From Bryobacteraceae bacterium (GTDB lineage Bacteria; Acidobacteriota; Terriglobia; Bryobacterales; Bryobacteraceae): a DNA stretch of 29,784 bases. Positions 8,953-17,004 of the stretch are shown in pieces. The first letter of the stretch is position 1. The number at the start of each line of letters is the position of its first letter. The position numbers were made by a program, and so were the translations under genes. The notes below the pieces were generated by a model. That model ran no database searches. It worked only from the letters and a program-made list of their open reading frames with translations, and was not told the origin of the DNA. The stretch spans positions 1 to 29,784 of the forward strand of contig JASHQT010000462.1 of the NCBI GenBank assembly GCA_030039005.1, in the 5' to 3' direction.

Positions 8953-9537
8953 TTATGACGCTGCTGCTTCGGCGCGCATCCCACCCACGAAATACCGATC
9001 GCGGAATTCGGTCACCCATTGACGATTCAGTTCCTCGCCGGAGGGCAGAGGCGTTTCGGCGCCGCATTGCGAGCACTTAATCTTGTAGGCCACCGCCGGT
9101 CCAAGCTCAGCCTCACACTGCGGACAGGACTGCGGCGTACTGTTCAAGAACGTCTCGATCATGCGCACCCAGGCGTCGACACGCAGAAACTGTTTGGTAA
9201 TGTCCGCCACCGCCACCTCGCCTTCGAGCATAGCCGGATCTAGCTCGGGCATCCGGTCCATCAGCAGGCTTTTTCCGGCTTCGGTCAAAAAGCCGTCTTT
9301 TTCCAAGACATTGGGCCCGCAGACTTCGTTCGCCGTTTGTAGGATGCTTTTCTCGGGCATCCAGAGATTGAAGGCCTCCTCGGTCTCCATTGTGATCTCG
9401 ATCAAATCGAGTGACTCCGCTCCCAGATCGTCCAGGTAGGACGCGGGAGTGATGGTTGCGGCGTCAATGTGCAGACTCTTGGTGACGATTTCAGAAAACT
9501 TGCTTGAAATTTCGTTTCGCGTCCATTCAGGTTTCAT
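8953..9537 (-). CDS. Acyl carrier protein fused to a C-terminal zinc ribbon
   Basis: A 194-residue two-part protein. Residues 1 to about 75 form an ACP with the phosphopantetheine serine at Ser42 in DLGAESLDLIEI. Residues about 76-130 are a mainly helical linker (KDGFLTEAGKSLLMDRMPELDP). Residues 138-158 contain two CxxC pairs, CPQC (138-141) and CSQC (155-158), a classic zinc-ribbon arrangement, and about 35 residues follow. Ordinary ACPs are 75-100 residues, so the zinc ribbon is a real extension in the same frame, not a sequencing artefact I can see. A GGAGG sits 9 nt before the ATG. The gene follows the ketoacyl synthase by 35 nt and is likely its carrier partner. The ribbon could dock the carrier on an enzyme or on nucleic acid; its job is unknown to me. 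Confidence 0.85.
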   Translation of the reverse strand: MKPEWTRNEISSKFSEIVTKSLHIDAATITPASYLDDLGAESLDLIEITMETEEAFNLWMPEKSILQTANEVCGPNVLEKDGFLTEAGKSLLMDRMPELDPAMLEGEVAVADITKQFLRVDAWVRMIETFLNSTPQSCPQCEAELGPAVAYKIKCSQCGAETPLPSGEELNRQWVTEFRDRYFVGGMRAEAAAS

Positions 9538-9572
9538 CTCTACGATCCTCCGATAGCCAAATTAAAAGTTCT

Positions 9573-10871
9573 CTACACTCTGCGGACTGCAAGTACGGCG
9601 TTCTGCCCGCCAAAGGCGAAAGAATTGACCAGGGCCGCGGATATCTGGGTTTTGCGGGCTTGATTGGGAACGAAATCGAGATCCAGTTCCGGATCCGGAT
9701 TGCGAAGGTGCATGGTGGGCGGCGCAATGCCCTCCCGCATGGCCTGCACCGTCATAATGAGGTTGCTTACCGCGGCGCCTGAAATCGTGTGCCCGATCTG
9801 CGCTTTGTTGGAAGACGCCATCACTTTGCCGGCGAGATCGCCCAGCAGGCGGTGAATCGCCTTGCATTCGGTGGAATCGTTCTTCTGGGTGGACGTTCCG
9901 TGCAGAGCGATGTATTGAATCTCCTCGGTAACCATGGAGCCGTCATCCAAAGCGGACCGCATGGCCTGTTCCTCGACACTCCCATCCGGCGAGGGATCAG
10001 TGAGATTCATGGCGCAAGTCGTGCAGCCGAAGCCCTTCATTTCGGCGTAGATTTTTGCTCCACGCTCGCGAGCGTGTTCATAATCTTCGAGAACCACCGC
10101 GCCACCGCCCTCACCCATTACAAAACCGTCGCGATGTTTGTCGAAGGGTCGCGATGCGCTTTCGGGATCCCCGTTCTGGCTGAGAGCGCCAAGCACGGTG
10201 AAGTACAGAATGCCAATCGGCGACACGGTGGCGGCGGCTCCCCCGGCAATCATTGCTACGGCGCGCCCTTGGCGTATCAGTTGAAATGCTTGCCCAATGG
10301 CGTGTCCGCTGGCCGCGCACGCCGTGTCGATCACTAGGACAGGCCCTCTCAGACCTAAAGCCTTGGCTGGCAGGCACGCAATCATGTCACCGAGCGAGCG
10401 CGCGAAGGTTTCCCGAGGTTGTACGCCGCTCTCGGCGAACCGGGGAAGATCGACGTCGGCATGGTCTGCGCCTCGCATCCGGTAGTATTCAGCGGTCAGC
10501 TCATGATCGATGAAGGCCACACTCGCTCCAGCGGCGACGCCCACGCGCTCGGTGTCGAAACCGGAGTCGGCCAGGTGGCTGTCTGCGAAAGCTTCCTTGG
10601 CGCAAGCCAGAAAGATACATGTCGCTCGCCGCATCTCTGTGGACGATATGCTGGACACCGGCGCGGGGAGGGCGTAACAATCCCGCCCGACTAGACCAAA
10701 ACCATCCACGGTGCGGACTTCAGCGGCTACCTTGCACCTGTATTGCTTGGCATCGAAAAGCGAGATTCTTTCAATCCCGTTATCGCCGGCAATCAGGCGC
10801 TTCCAGACATAGGGCACTCCCTGACCCAATGCATTCACGACCCCCATGCCTGTGATAGCCACTCTTCGCAT
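9573..10871 (-). CDS. Beta-ketoacyl-ACP synthase (KAS II/FabF-like)
   Basis: A 432-residue condensing enzyme of the FabF/KAS II family that would extend an acyl chain by decarboxylative condensation with malonyl-ACP. Catalytic residues are intact: Cys185 in DTACAASGHA, His324 in ALHGTSTQKND, Lys356 in SSNKAQIGH and His361 in the same motif. SRPFDKHRDGFVMGEGGG (240-257) is the conserved FabF loop. It is not the chain-length-factor type, because the cysteine is present. Divergence from the housekeeping pattern (SNKAQIGH rather than STKSMTGH) and the neighbouring non-standard ACP suggest a secondary-metabolism enzyme; the main FabF gene should lie elsewhere with fabD/fabG/acpP. It is the only condensing enzyme in the window, so the product is either made by few condensations or by iterative use. 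Confidence 0.92.
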   Translation of the reverse strand: MRRVAITGMGVVNALGQGVPYVWKRLIAGDNGIERISLFDAKQYRCKVAAEVRTVDGFGLVGRDCYALPAPVSSISSTEMRRATCIFLACAKEAFADSHLADSGFDTERVGVAAGASVAFIDHELTAEYYRMRGADHADVDLPRFAESGVQPRETFARSLGDMIACLPAKALGLRGPVLVIDTACAASGHAIGQAFQLIRQGRAVAMIAGGAAATVSPIGILYFTVLGALSQNGDPESASRPFDKHRDGFVMGEGGGAVVLEDYEHARERGAKIYAEMKGFGCTTCAMNLTDPSPDGSVEEQAMRSALDDGSMVTEEIQYIALHGTSTQKNDSTECKAIHRLLGDLAGKVMASSNKAQIGHTISGAAVSNLIMTVQAMREGIAPPTMHLRNPDPELDLDFVPNQARKTQISAALVNSFAFGGQNAVLAVRRV

Positions 10872-10973
10872 AAGTTTCGACCGCAGTCCGAAAACCTCTT
10901 CGTCTCGAGCGTAAGCACGCCACGGGGCTACTTCCGCAATTCTTGGCTGAGCGACAGGGCACCGTAGAGCCTG

Positions 10974-11002
10974 ATTATGAAGTATGACTACGGGAAAGGC
11001 AA
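10974..11002 (-). promoter_or_regulatory. Candidate sigma70 promoter for the KAS/ACP-zinc-ribbon operon
   Basis: On the minus strand, -35 TTGCCT (11002-10997) and -10 CATAAT (10979-10974) are separated by exactly 17 nt. Transcription would begin near 10967, about 95 nt before the KAS ATG at 10871. Identified by eye against the TTGACA-17-TATAAT consensus (4/6 and 5/6). Confidence 0.4.
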
Positions 11003-11044
11003 TGATTTCTTAGAACTACTTCCGCACTAGGACTAGTAGGACTA

Positions 11045-11061
11045 ACTAATGACTCATTAGT
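11045..11061. promoter_or_regulatory. 17-bp perfect palindrome, candidate operator
   Basis: ACTAATGACTCATTAGT has perfect 8-bp arms around a central C. It lies between the two divergent promoters, centred about 55 bp upstream of the predicted rightward start and about 86 bp upstream of the leftward one. It is immediately preceded by two direct copies of TAGGACTA in 9-bp phase (11028-11044). The position fits an activator or shared operator site. Confidence 0.45.
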
Positions 11062-11072
11062 AACTGCAGTGG

Positions 11073-11101
11073 TTGACTCCCCACACTTCTGGAATTAGCA
11101 T
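11073..11101 (+). promoter_or_regulatory. Candidate sigma70 promoter for the ACP/hydrolase/SDR operon
   Basis: -35 TTGACT (11073-11078), 17-nt spacer, -10 TAGCAT (11096-11101). Matches to consensus are 5/6 and 4/6. Transcription would begin near 11108 and leave a leader of about 220 nt before the ACP start. Confidence 0.4.
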
Positions 11102-11328
11102 GTTGGAAAGGCCAATAATCATCGGAGGATTCTGAAGTCCCCTCGGGGCCGCGTTTCAGAGAACGTCTTCCACGCTTGAGGATAGGTAGCTTCCGGGCAG
11201 CTGGAGTTGACGGGGAGCGGTTGTGTGCATTTGGCCCTTGTCATAGGTAGCATTTGGTGCGGCACTTGTGAGCGGTAGTAGCTCGGTGCCAGATCCAAAG
11301 GAATGTCGTACAGGAAGTGGTTCTCTGC

Positions 11329-11631
11329 ATGATGGTCACTCGAGATCAGGTACAGGATTACATACTCGGCAAGTTAGTAGAGTTATCGCAAGACTGGGAT
11401 GATCCCGCTGAGATATCGGAACCAGCGCTGATATTCTCGGAACTGGGATTTGAATCCTTGGACGCCGTGGTGTTGGGCGTAGCCATTCAAGAGCACTTCG
11501 CCCGTCAACTCCCCTTTGCGGAGCTACTAGCGGAACTAGGCGAGCAGCGCCGGGATCTTTCGGTAGGGGAACTTATCGATTTCGTTTACCAGAACCTCAA
11601 CCAGCCGGTTGCGGAGTCGCAGCGGGTGTAG
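11329..11631 (+). CDS. Acyl carrier protein, third copy
   Basis: A 100-residue carrier protein when started at the ATG at 11329; a second ATG follows at 11332, and an in-frame GTG lies upstream at 11317. I prefer 11329/11332 because AGGAAG (11312-11317) would serve as ribosome binding site, although the spacing is long at about 11 nt. The phosphopantetheine serine is Ser43 in LGFESLDAVVL, with the usual following helix (VAIQEHFARQLPFAELL). The C-terminal part (RRDLSVGELIDFVYQNL) completes the four-helix fold. It heads an operon with an alpha/beta hydrolase (46 nt downstream) and an SDR, so the bound acyl chain may be reduced by the SDR and released or transferred by the hydrolase. The sequence is distinct from the other two ACPs. 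Confidence 0.88.
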   Translation: MMVTRDQVQDYILGKLVELSQDWDDPAEISEPALIFSELGFESLDAVVLGVAIQEHFARQLPFAELLAELGEQRRDLSVGELIDFVYQNLNQPVAESQRV

Positions 11632-11677
11632 CCGCCCAAACTCGGATGGGAGACAAAGTTCCTAAACCCTAACAGAG

Positions 11678-12568
11678 ATGCCCAAAATCAAGGTTAACGG
11701 AATCGATCTTCACTACCTCGCCGTCGGCCACGGGTCCGACCTGGTCCTGATCCATGGGTTTCTCGGCAATCTGGCGGTTTGGCACTTACAGATAGCGCCA
11801 CAACTGCGCAAGTCGTATCGAGTAACTACCTACGATTTGAGGGGCCACGGCTATAGCGAACTGACGCCCAGCGGCTATACGGCGGGCGAGATGGCCTCGG
11901 ACCTTGAGGGGCTACTCGATACCCTGAACATCCGCAAAGCCACGCTGGTAGGCCACAGCTACGGTGCCGACATTGCGATGTATTTTTGTTTAAAACATCC
12001 TCAGCGGGTCGAGAAGCTGGTGGCGCTGGAACCGGGCTTAGCGGCGTTGGTTTCCGAGCGTAAGAGCAAGGAGTGGGAAGGTTGGGCTCACTGGGTGGCG
12101 AAGCTCGAAGAAGTCGGCCTTACCGTGCCGGAGGACAAGCGCACCGACATCGATTACCTGCTCGAGACCAGCTTGAACACCGCCAAGTTCTACGGCCCGG
12201 CCAGAGGCCTGCCGCGGAATCGCGAACCTCTGCTCCGCCTGCTGAAGAGCACCACTCTCATGCGGGATTACGAGCACGTCGGCGAGCTGACGCGCGCGGC
12301 GATGAAGAGCATCGACATTCCCACCCTGCTGATATACGGCGAGCATTCCCAGTTCATGGGAACCTACCACTTTCTAAAGAAAACGCTGCCAAACTGCACG
12401 CCGGTTCTGCTTCCCGGCGGCGAGCACTTCGGACCGCTCGAACAACCGGATCTTTTGATCCGGCAGATTGTCGATTTTGTCGGCGCTCCGGCGGCCAATC
12501 TGGTCGAACCGCGGCCTCCGATTTCGCCAGCACCGAGCGCGGGTGCGACCGAGATTCCACTTGAGTGA
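11678..12568 (+). CDS. Alpha/beta-fold hydrolase (possible thioesterase or acyltransferase)
   Basis: A 296-residue cytosolic alpha/beta hydrolase. The oxyanion motif HGFLGN is at 26-31, YDLRGHGYS at 52-60, the nucleophile elbow GHSYG at 92-96 (Ser94), and the catalytic histidine is His250 in GGEHFGPLEQP. The acid is less clear: the usual GxxD position reads YGEHSQF, so Glu222 or a later residue may replace Asp. There is no signal peptide. Residues about 125-215 form the variable cap. Placed between an ACP and an SDR (its stop overlaps the SDR start by 8 bp), it is well placed to hydrolyse or transfer an acyl chain from the carrier. The family also contains esterases, epoxide hydrolases and haloperoxidases, so the reaction cannot be fixed from sequence. 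Confidence 0.85.
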   Translation: MPKIKVNGIDLHYLAVGHGSDLVLIHGFLGNLAVWHLQIAPQLRKSYRVTTYDLRGHGYSELTPSGYTAGEMASDLEGLLDTLNIRKATLVGHSYGADIAMYFCLKHPQRVEKLVALEPGLAALVSERKSKEWEGWAHWVAKLEEVGLTVPEDKRTDIDYLLETSLNTAKFYGPARGLPRNREPLLRLLKSTTLMRDYEHVGELTRAAMKSIDIPTLLIYGEHSQFMGTYHFLKKTLPNCTPVLLPGGEHFGPLEQPDLLIRQIVDFVGAPAANLVEPRPPISPAPSAGATEIPLE

Positions 12569-13502
12569 CGGAGCGGCCCATCTCGGCGCCACCCTCATCA
12601 CCGGCGCTGGTTCCGGATTGGGATTGGAGACAGCCCTGCAACTGGCCTCGCACGGCCGGAATGTTTATGGCTCGGTACTCACTTCTAAAGAAGAATCCGA
12701 TCTTCACGATCAAGCGTCGCGCCGCGGCGTAAAAGTCAGCGCTCTGGGCATGGATGTCACTGCCCAGGAGCAAGTGCGCGCGTGCGTCGAAAAAGTGGCA
12801 GCCGAAGCCGGCGGTTTCAGCGCCTTGGTGTATTTCGCGGGCATGGGCCTGCGGGGCTTCTTCGAAGATCTTACGCTCGAGGAGGTCCGGCGCGTATACG
12901 ACGTCAACGTCTTTGGCGCTATGGCGGTAACGCAGGCCGTGCTGCCCTACATGCGGCGCGCCGGCGCCGGGCGCATCGTCCTGACATCCTCGGCTGGCGG
13001 GCGCATGGGCTCCATGACCATCAGCGGATATTCATCCAGTAAGTTCGCGCTCGAAGGTTTCGGAGAATGCCTGCGGCAGGAAGTGTATCCGCTGGGCATC
13101 TACGTTTCGATGCTTGAGCCCGGGTTGGTGGCCACTCCGCATTTCACCGTGAACCGCAACCGCGCCCATAACGCCGTGAGTCCCGCCAGCCCGTATTACT
13201 CCTGGTTCTGCCAGCACGAACATATCGTAGACGGCATTTTGCGAGAGAACAATCTCACGCCTGCCGAGGTGGCTCGAACGGTTCATCGTATCCTTGCGGC
13301 TCCGCGTCCCAAGTTGCGCTATGTCGCCGGCCGCAACGCGAAGGTGGTGTTGGCTTGCCGCCGCTACGTTCCCGGCACCATCTTCGAGAACATTTACTGG
13401 GCGATCCTGCGAAAGATGGTGACCAAGCCACGCCACGCAGTAAACGCACTTTCCCGTGACGTTCCAGCTTCTGTGGACGGAAGGCAAGCCGGGTCGCACT
13501 AG
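12561..13502 (+). CDS. Short-chain dehydrogenase/reductase (SDR), paralogue of the 22892 gene
   Basis: A 313-residue classical SDR, likely NAD(P)H-dependent. The cofactor loop is TGAGSGLG at 14-21, Asn116 is in VYDVNVFG, and the catalytic serine (143), tyrosine (157) and lysine (161) are in LTSSAGG and GYSSSKFALEGFGE. I start it at TTG 12561, which overlaps the hydrolase stop by 8 bp; the longer open frame back to 12468 would run inside the hydrolase and encodes an arginine-rich non-SDR stretch. The usual NNAG motif reads YFAG (91-94), an uncommon change near the active site. The C-terminal part after the core contains SPYYSWF, shared with the second SDR. Likely a ketoreductase or alcohol dehydrogenase acting on the ACP-bound or released product. 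Confidence 0.88.
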   Translation: MSDGAAHLGATLITGAGSGLGLETALQLASHGRNVYGSVLTSKEESDLHDQASRRGVKVSALGMDVTAQEQVRACVEKVAAEAGGFSALVYFAGMGLRGFFEDLTLEEVRRVYDVNVFGAMAVTQAVLPYMRRAGAGRIVLTSSAGGRMGSMTISGYSSSKFALEGFGECLRQEVYPLGIYVSMLEPGLVATPHFTVNRNRAHNAVSPASPYYSWFCQHEHIVDGILRENNLTPAEVARTVHRILAAPRPKLRYVAGRNAKVVLACRRYVPGTIFENIYWAILRKMVTKPRHAVNALSRDVPASVDGRQAGSH

Positions 13503-13518
13503 GACGCGGCCGTCGCGA

Positions 13519-14688
13519 TTACTTGCCGTTCGCGGAGGCTTGTGCATCCGCAACGAGGGGGGCGTGCGTCTTCAGAACCATCGTCAGGTACGCCACCAGC
13601 GCTTGGTTTTCCGTGAAATTGCAGTGGCCGTAGGCGTTGATCGGAAAATTGGTCCTTAACGCTGGGGTGCCCGCCGAAATCGTTTTCAGCGTGTACAATG
13701 TCTCATTCCAATAAGGAACGATGGGATCGCTTAAAGTGTGCATTGTCACGAGCGGCGTGGTGAGCTTGCCCGTAGTGTTGTAATTCTGCATGGCCGTTAC
13801 CGCCGCGGGATCGGCGGTGAAGCGCGGCACCAGAAGATTCAACAGGAAATCGTTGGAAGAACCGGTATATATCTTTTTGCTGTTATCGAAAGGCTGGCCG
13901 CCCAGTTTGGCCTCCGCGTCATCGGTGGAAAAAACGGAGTACCACAGCACGTTCTCGACGGTTGCCAGCATATCCGCGGAATTGGATCCGCCCGCTGCGC
14001 CGGTGACAGTTAGCAACTCGGCGGTGGAATCCGGATCGGCGGTCACCGCCGCTTCCACCATCGGCAGGTATACCGAATTCCAGTTGGTCATGACGTCCTG
14101 CGGCACCGAAATCGGCGAACCCGGAATGATGTTGGGGAAGAAATAATCGAAGACCACCCGGAAGTTGCCCAGATAATTGACTTCCGAGGGAAAATCACCG
14201 ATCGGACCGCACGCGGCCAATCCGCCGGCGTAGACATTCGGGTAACGCTCCACCGACAAGGCCGTCACCAACCCACCCTCGGACGGGCCGGCGATTAGCA
14301 CGATCTTCGGTTGTCCCACGGTGGTGGTAAAAATGTTGACCAGGTCGAGTGAGTCCGCCATGCCCTGCAGCACCGCCAGCCCGTTGACCGAATAGCCGCT
14401 CACCGCGAAGGCGTAGCCGAGCGAGTTGATTAGGGCAGGAATGTTGGTGCCATCCGGTAAGACCAACTGGTCCTCCGGAATTCCCAGCGGCTGGTCGGTT
14501 GCCACGTAGCCGTGCGCGAAAATCAGCAGTCCGCCGTTCCACTGCGCGGTAGGCATGCAGATCTGATACGTGGCGCCGTCCGACTGCATGCCGTCCGGCA
14601 AACAGTTGCTGGAACTCTGCGCCAGGACGTTGCTCACCAGCAATAGCGCGGTAATCCCGAGAGACGCTCGCAGGACCATCTTTCGCAT
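13519..14688 (-). CDS. Secreted alpha/beta serine hydrolase
   Basis: A 389-residue exported hydrolase. Residues 1-23 are a signal peptide (MRKMVLRASLGITALLLVSNVLA, cleavage before QSSS). A full catalytic triad can be read: Ser136 in GPSEGG (134-139), Asp321 in HTLSDPIVP and His355 in AYGHCNF; HG at 59-60 gives the oxyanion site. The second elbow residue is proline rather than the common GxSxG pattern residue, and cysteines at 29, 44, 160 and 356 may form disulfides. It is probably a periplasmic or secreted esterase or peptidase of the prolyl-oligopeptidase-like hydrolase type; the substrate is unknown. The start has an AGGAGGAGGAA ribosome binding site that begins at the stop codon of the upstream permease, so it is the last gene of the exporter operon. 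Confidence 0.8.
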   Translation of the reverse strand: MRKMVLRASLGITALLLVSNVLAQSSSNCLPDGMQSDGATYQICMPTAQWNGGLLIFAHGYVATDQPLGIPEDQLVLPDGTNIPALINSLGYAFAVSGYSVNGLAVLQGMADSLDLVNIFTTTVGQPKIVLIAGPSEGGLVTALSVERYPNVYAGGLAACGPIGDFPSEVNYLGNFRVVFDYFFPNIIPGSPISVPQDVMTNWNSVYLPMVEAAVTADPDSTAELLTVTGAAGGSNSADMLATVENVLWYSVFSTDDAEAKLGGQPFDNSKKIYTGSSNDFLLNLLVPRFTADPAAVTAMQNYNTTGKLTTPLVTMHTLSDPIVPYWNETLYTLKTISAGTPALRTNFPINAYGHCNFTENQALVAYLTMVLKTHAPLVADAQASANGK

Positions 14689-14703
14689 GACCGTTCCTCC
14701 TCC

Positions 14704-15858
14704 TCAATCCAGGCGCTTGCGGAAACGGGCGGCGCTCAGCGCCATGATGACGGTTCCGTACAGCGCCAGCATAACCATCTGGGGCCATAGCAGACTCGCT
14801 CCCGCGCCCTTCAACACAATGGCCCGCACGATCTCCAAGAAGTATCGCAGCGGGTTGATATAGGTGAAGTATTGCACGATCAGCGGCATGTTGCGGATGG
14901 GAAAAACGAAACCGCTGAACATGAACGCCGGCGTGGCGAACAGGAAGGCCGATAGCGCCGCCTGCTGCTGCGTGCGGGAGAGCGTCGAGATGAGGAGCCC
15001 GGTACCCAATCCGGTGAGCACGAACAGAAGCGAACACCAGAACAGCAGCAGAACGCTTCCCTCAAAGGGCACTTTGAACAACGTCACCGCCGCAACCGTG
15101 ATGAGCATGGCGTCCACCAAACCGATGAACGCGGCCGGGATCATTTTCCCTACCACCAGCTCGATCGGCCGGATGGGGGTGACCATCAACTGCTCGATGG
15201 TGCCAATTTCCTTTTCGCGAACGATGGACATCGCCGTGAGCGTCACGGTGACGATCAACAAAATGTTGTTCAACACGCCGGGGATGAAAAAATTCCGGCT
15301 TTTCAGCTCGGGATTGAACCATACGCGAGTGTCGGAGACCAGCCGCGGCGCGCGAAGACTCAGGATGCCCAATGAGACGATGCGCGCCTGCGCTTCCCTG
15401 GTCTCCTGCGCCGCTCCGATCTTGGCCGAGAACCCCGCCACCACTTCGCTCGAATAGGAGGAGATCAGCGAAGCGCTGTTGGGATTCGTCCCATCGACCA
15501 GCAACTGCACTTCGGTGGGCTGGCCGCGCTCGATCTCTTCGCCGAAGCGCGGCAGCACGCGGACGATGGCTTGCACCTGGCCTTTATCGAGCAAGGCCCG
15601 CGCCTGGACGTCATTCTGCGGGGCCGATTGCACGAGAAAATAACCCGAGCCGGTGAATGCGCTGAGCAGCTCCCGGCTTTGCGGGCTGTGGTCGCCGTCC
15701 ATCCAGGCCATGTGCACTGTTTCCACATCGAGATTGCAGGCGTAGCCGAAGATGATGAGCTGCAGCACCGGCGGCACAAACACCATGACGCGCATGCGCG
15801 GATGCCGGAGCATCTGCAGGAACTCCTTGCGAACGATCGCTTCCACCGCATGAAACAT
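14704..15858 (-). CDS. ABC-2 type permease (YbhR-like)
   Basis: A 384-residue inner-membrane permease of an ABC-2 exporter. One transmembrane helix lies near the N-terminus (MVFVPPVLQLIIFGYA, about 28-43), then a periplasmic domain of about 130 residues (LDVETVHMAWMDGDHSPQSRELL onward), then five hydrophobic segments from about residue 175 to the end. The phrases GTIEQLMVTPIRPIELVVGKMIP and INPLRYFLEIVR are ABC-2 family signatures found in YhhJ/YbhR/YbhS. GAGG in front of the ATG gives a fair ribosome binding site; the gene begins 9 nt after the sister permease. It would pair with that permease as a heterodimer driven by the two ATPases upstream. Confidence 0.92.
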   Translation of the reverse strand: MFHAVEAIVRKEFLQMLRHPRMRVMVFVPPVLQLIIFGYACNLDVETVHMAWMDGDHSPQSRELLSAFTGSGYFLVQSAPQNDVQARALLDKGQVQAIVRVLPRFGEEIERGQPTEVQLLVDGTNPNSASLISSYSSEVVAGFSAKIGAAQETREAQARIVSLGILSLRAPRLVSDTRVWFNPELKSRNFFIPGVLNNILLIVTVTLTAMSIVREKEIGTIEQLMVTPIRPIELVVGKMIPAAFIGLVDAMLITVAAVTLFKVPFEGSVLLLFWCSLLFVLTGLGTGLLISTLSRTQQQAALSAFLFATPAFMFSGFVFPIRNMPLIVQYFTYINPLRYFLEIVRAIVLKGAGASLLWPQMVMLALYGTVIMALSAARFRKRLD

Positions 15859-15867
15859 AACAGGACC

Positions 15868-17004
15868 TCAATAGCCCATGCGCTTGCCTAAGCTGGCCGT
15901 CGCCAGAACAAAGGCTGCCACGGAAAATGCCAGAAGAAAGAGTACATCGGACAGCAGTACTTCCAAACCAACTCCCTTTTGAAAAATCGCCCGGACAATC
16001 GTGACGAAGTAACGCGCGGGAACGGCGCGCGTGACCCATTGGATGGGAGTGGGCATATTATCGATCACGTAGATAAACCCCGACAGCAGGAAGCCCGGCA
16101 GAAACGACGTGACCATGCCGACTTGAAACGCGGCCAACTGTGATTCCGCCACGGCTGATACCAGAAGTCCCCAGGACATCGCGCCGCAAAGGAAGATGCA
16201 ACTGGTCACCGCCAGCAGGTAAATGCTCCCGCGGAATGGAACCGAGAAAACGTAAATAGCCACCACCACGGAAATCACGGTGTCGATCGCCCCCACCAGG
16301 AAGAAGGCGCCCATTTTCCCCAGGATGATGTCAGCCGGCCGCAGCGCGGTGGACAACAACTGCTCCATGGTGCCCATCTCCCATTCGCGCGCGATGGTCA
16401 GCGATGTCAGCAGGGAGGCGATGATCATCAGGATGATCGCCACCAATCCGGGCACCACGAAATTTTTCGACTCCAGCGTGTCGTTGTACCAAACGCGCAC
16501 TCGCGCCTCCACCGGTAAGGTCGGTGTGAATCCGGCATGTTGCTGCTGGACCTGCAGGCGAAGATGCACTGCCTGGGTCTGGATCACGCTATCCACGTAT
16601 GCCAATGCAATGGAGGCGGTGTTGGAATCGCTGCCGTCGGCGATCACTTGAACGTCGGCGCGATGGGCGGCGGCGATTTGGCGAGAATAATCGTCGGGGA
16701 TGGAGATGCCGAGCAGCGCGTCGCCTTTGTTGATGGCCTGCTCGATTTGGGAATTGCGAGGCACAATGGCGCGTACGTCAAAAAACCGAGAGCCTCGAAA
16801 TCGCTCGATCAGATCGCGGCTGGCTGGGCTATGGTCGCCATCGTAAATCACGGTGGGGATCTGGTCGACGTCCAGATTCAAGGCGTAGCCGAACAACAGC
16901 AACTGGAAGAGCGGCAACGCCAAGGCCATCAAAAGGCTGCGGGGATCGCGCAGAATATGGCGCAGCTCCTTGATGAACATCGCCCAGGTGCGGAATACGC
17001 TCAC
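15868..17004 (-). CDS. ABC-2 type permease (YbhS-like)
   Basis: A 378-residue permease with the same plan as its neighbour: a first helix (LLMALALPLFQLLLFGYAL, about 24-42), a large periplasmic loop beginning LDVDQIPTVIYDGDHSPASRDLI, and five further membrane segments. GTMEQLLSTALRPADIILGKM and the C-terminal AVPARYFVTIVRAIFQKGVG are ABC-2 signatures. It starts with GTG and overlaps the second ATPase gene by 4 bp (GTGA), so the two are translationally coupled. In the E. coli YbhFSR system the homologous pair exports drugs and cations; here an exported lipid or metabolite from the surrounding cluster is the more natural substrate, by inference. Confidence 0.92.
   Translation of the reverse strand: MSVFRTWAMFIKELRHILRDPRSLLMALALPLFQLLLFGYALNLDVDQIPTVIYDGDHSPASRDLIERFRGSRFFDVRAIVPRNSQIEQAINKGDALLGISIPDDYSRQIAAAHRADVQVIADGSDSNTASIALAYVDSVIQTQAVHLRLQVQQQHAGFTPTLPVEARVRVWYNDTLESKNFVVPGLVAIILMIIASLLTSLTIAREWEMGTMEQLLSTALRPADIILGKMGAFFLVGAIDTVISVVVAIYVFSVPFRGSIYLLAVTSCIFLCGAMSWGLLVSAVAESQLAAFQVGMVTSFLPGFLLSGFIYVIDNMPTPIQWVTRAVPARYFVTIVRAIFQKGVGLEVLLSDVLFLLAFSVAAFVLATASLGKRMGY

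Larger units (their letters stand above)
10872..11328. other. 457-nt divergent intergenic region without a credible gene
   Basis: This stretch separates the leftward KAS/ACP-zinc-ribbon pair from the rightward ACP/hydrolase/SDR operon. It is more AT-rich than the flanking genes and has no ORF with recognisable protein content. It holds one plausible sigma70 promoter on each strand, a 17-bp palindrome and two copies of TAGGACTA (11028-11035 and 11037-11044), each described separately. The segment 11110-11328 would be a leader of about 220 nt for the rightward operon; I found no riboswitch or clear terminator in it. Confidence 0.6.
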
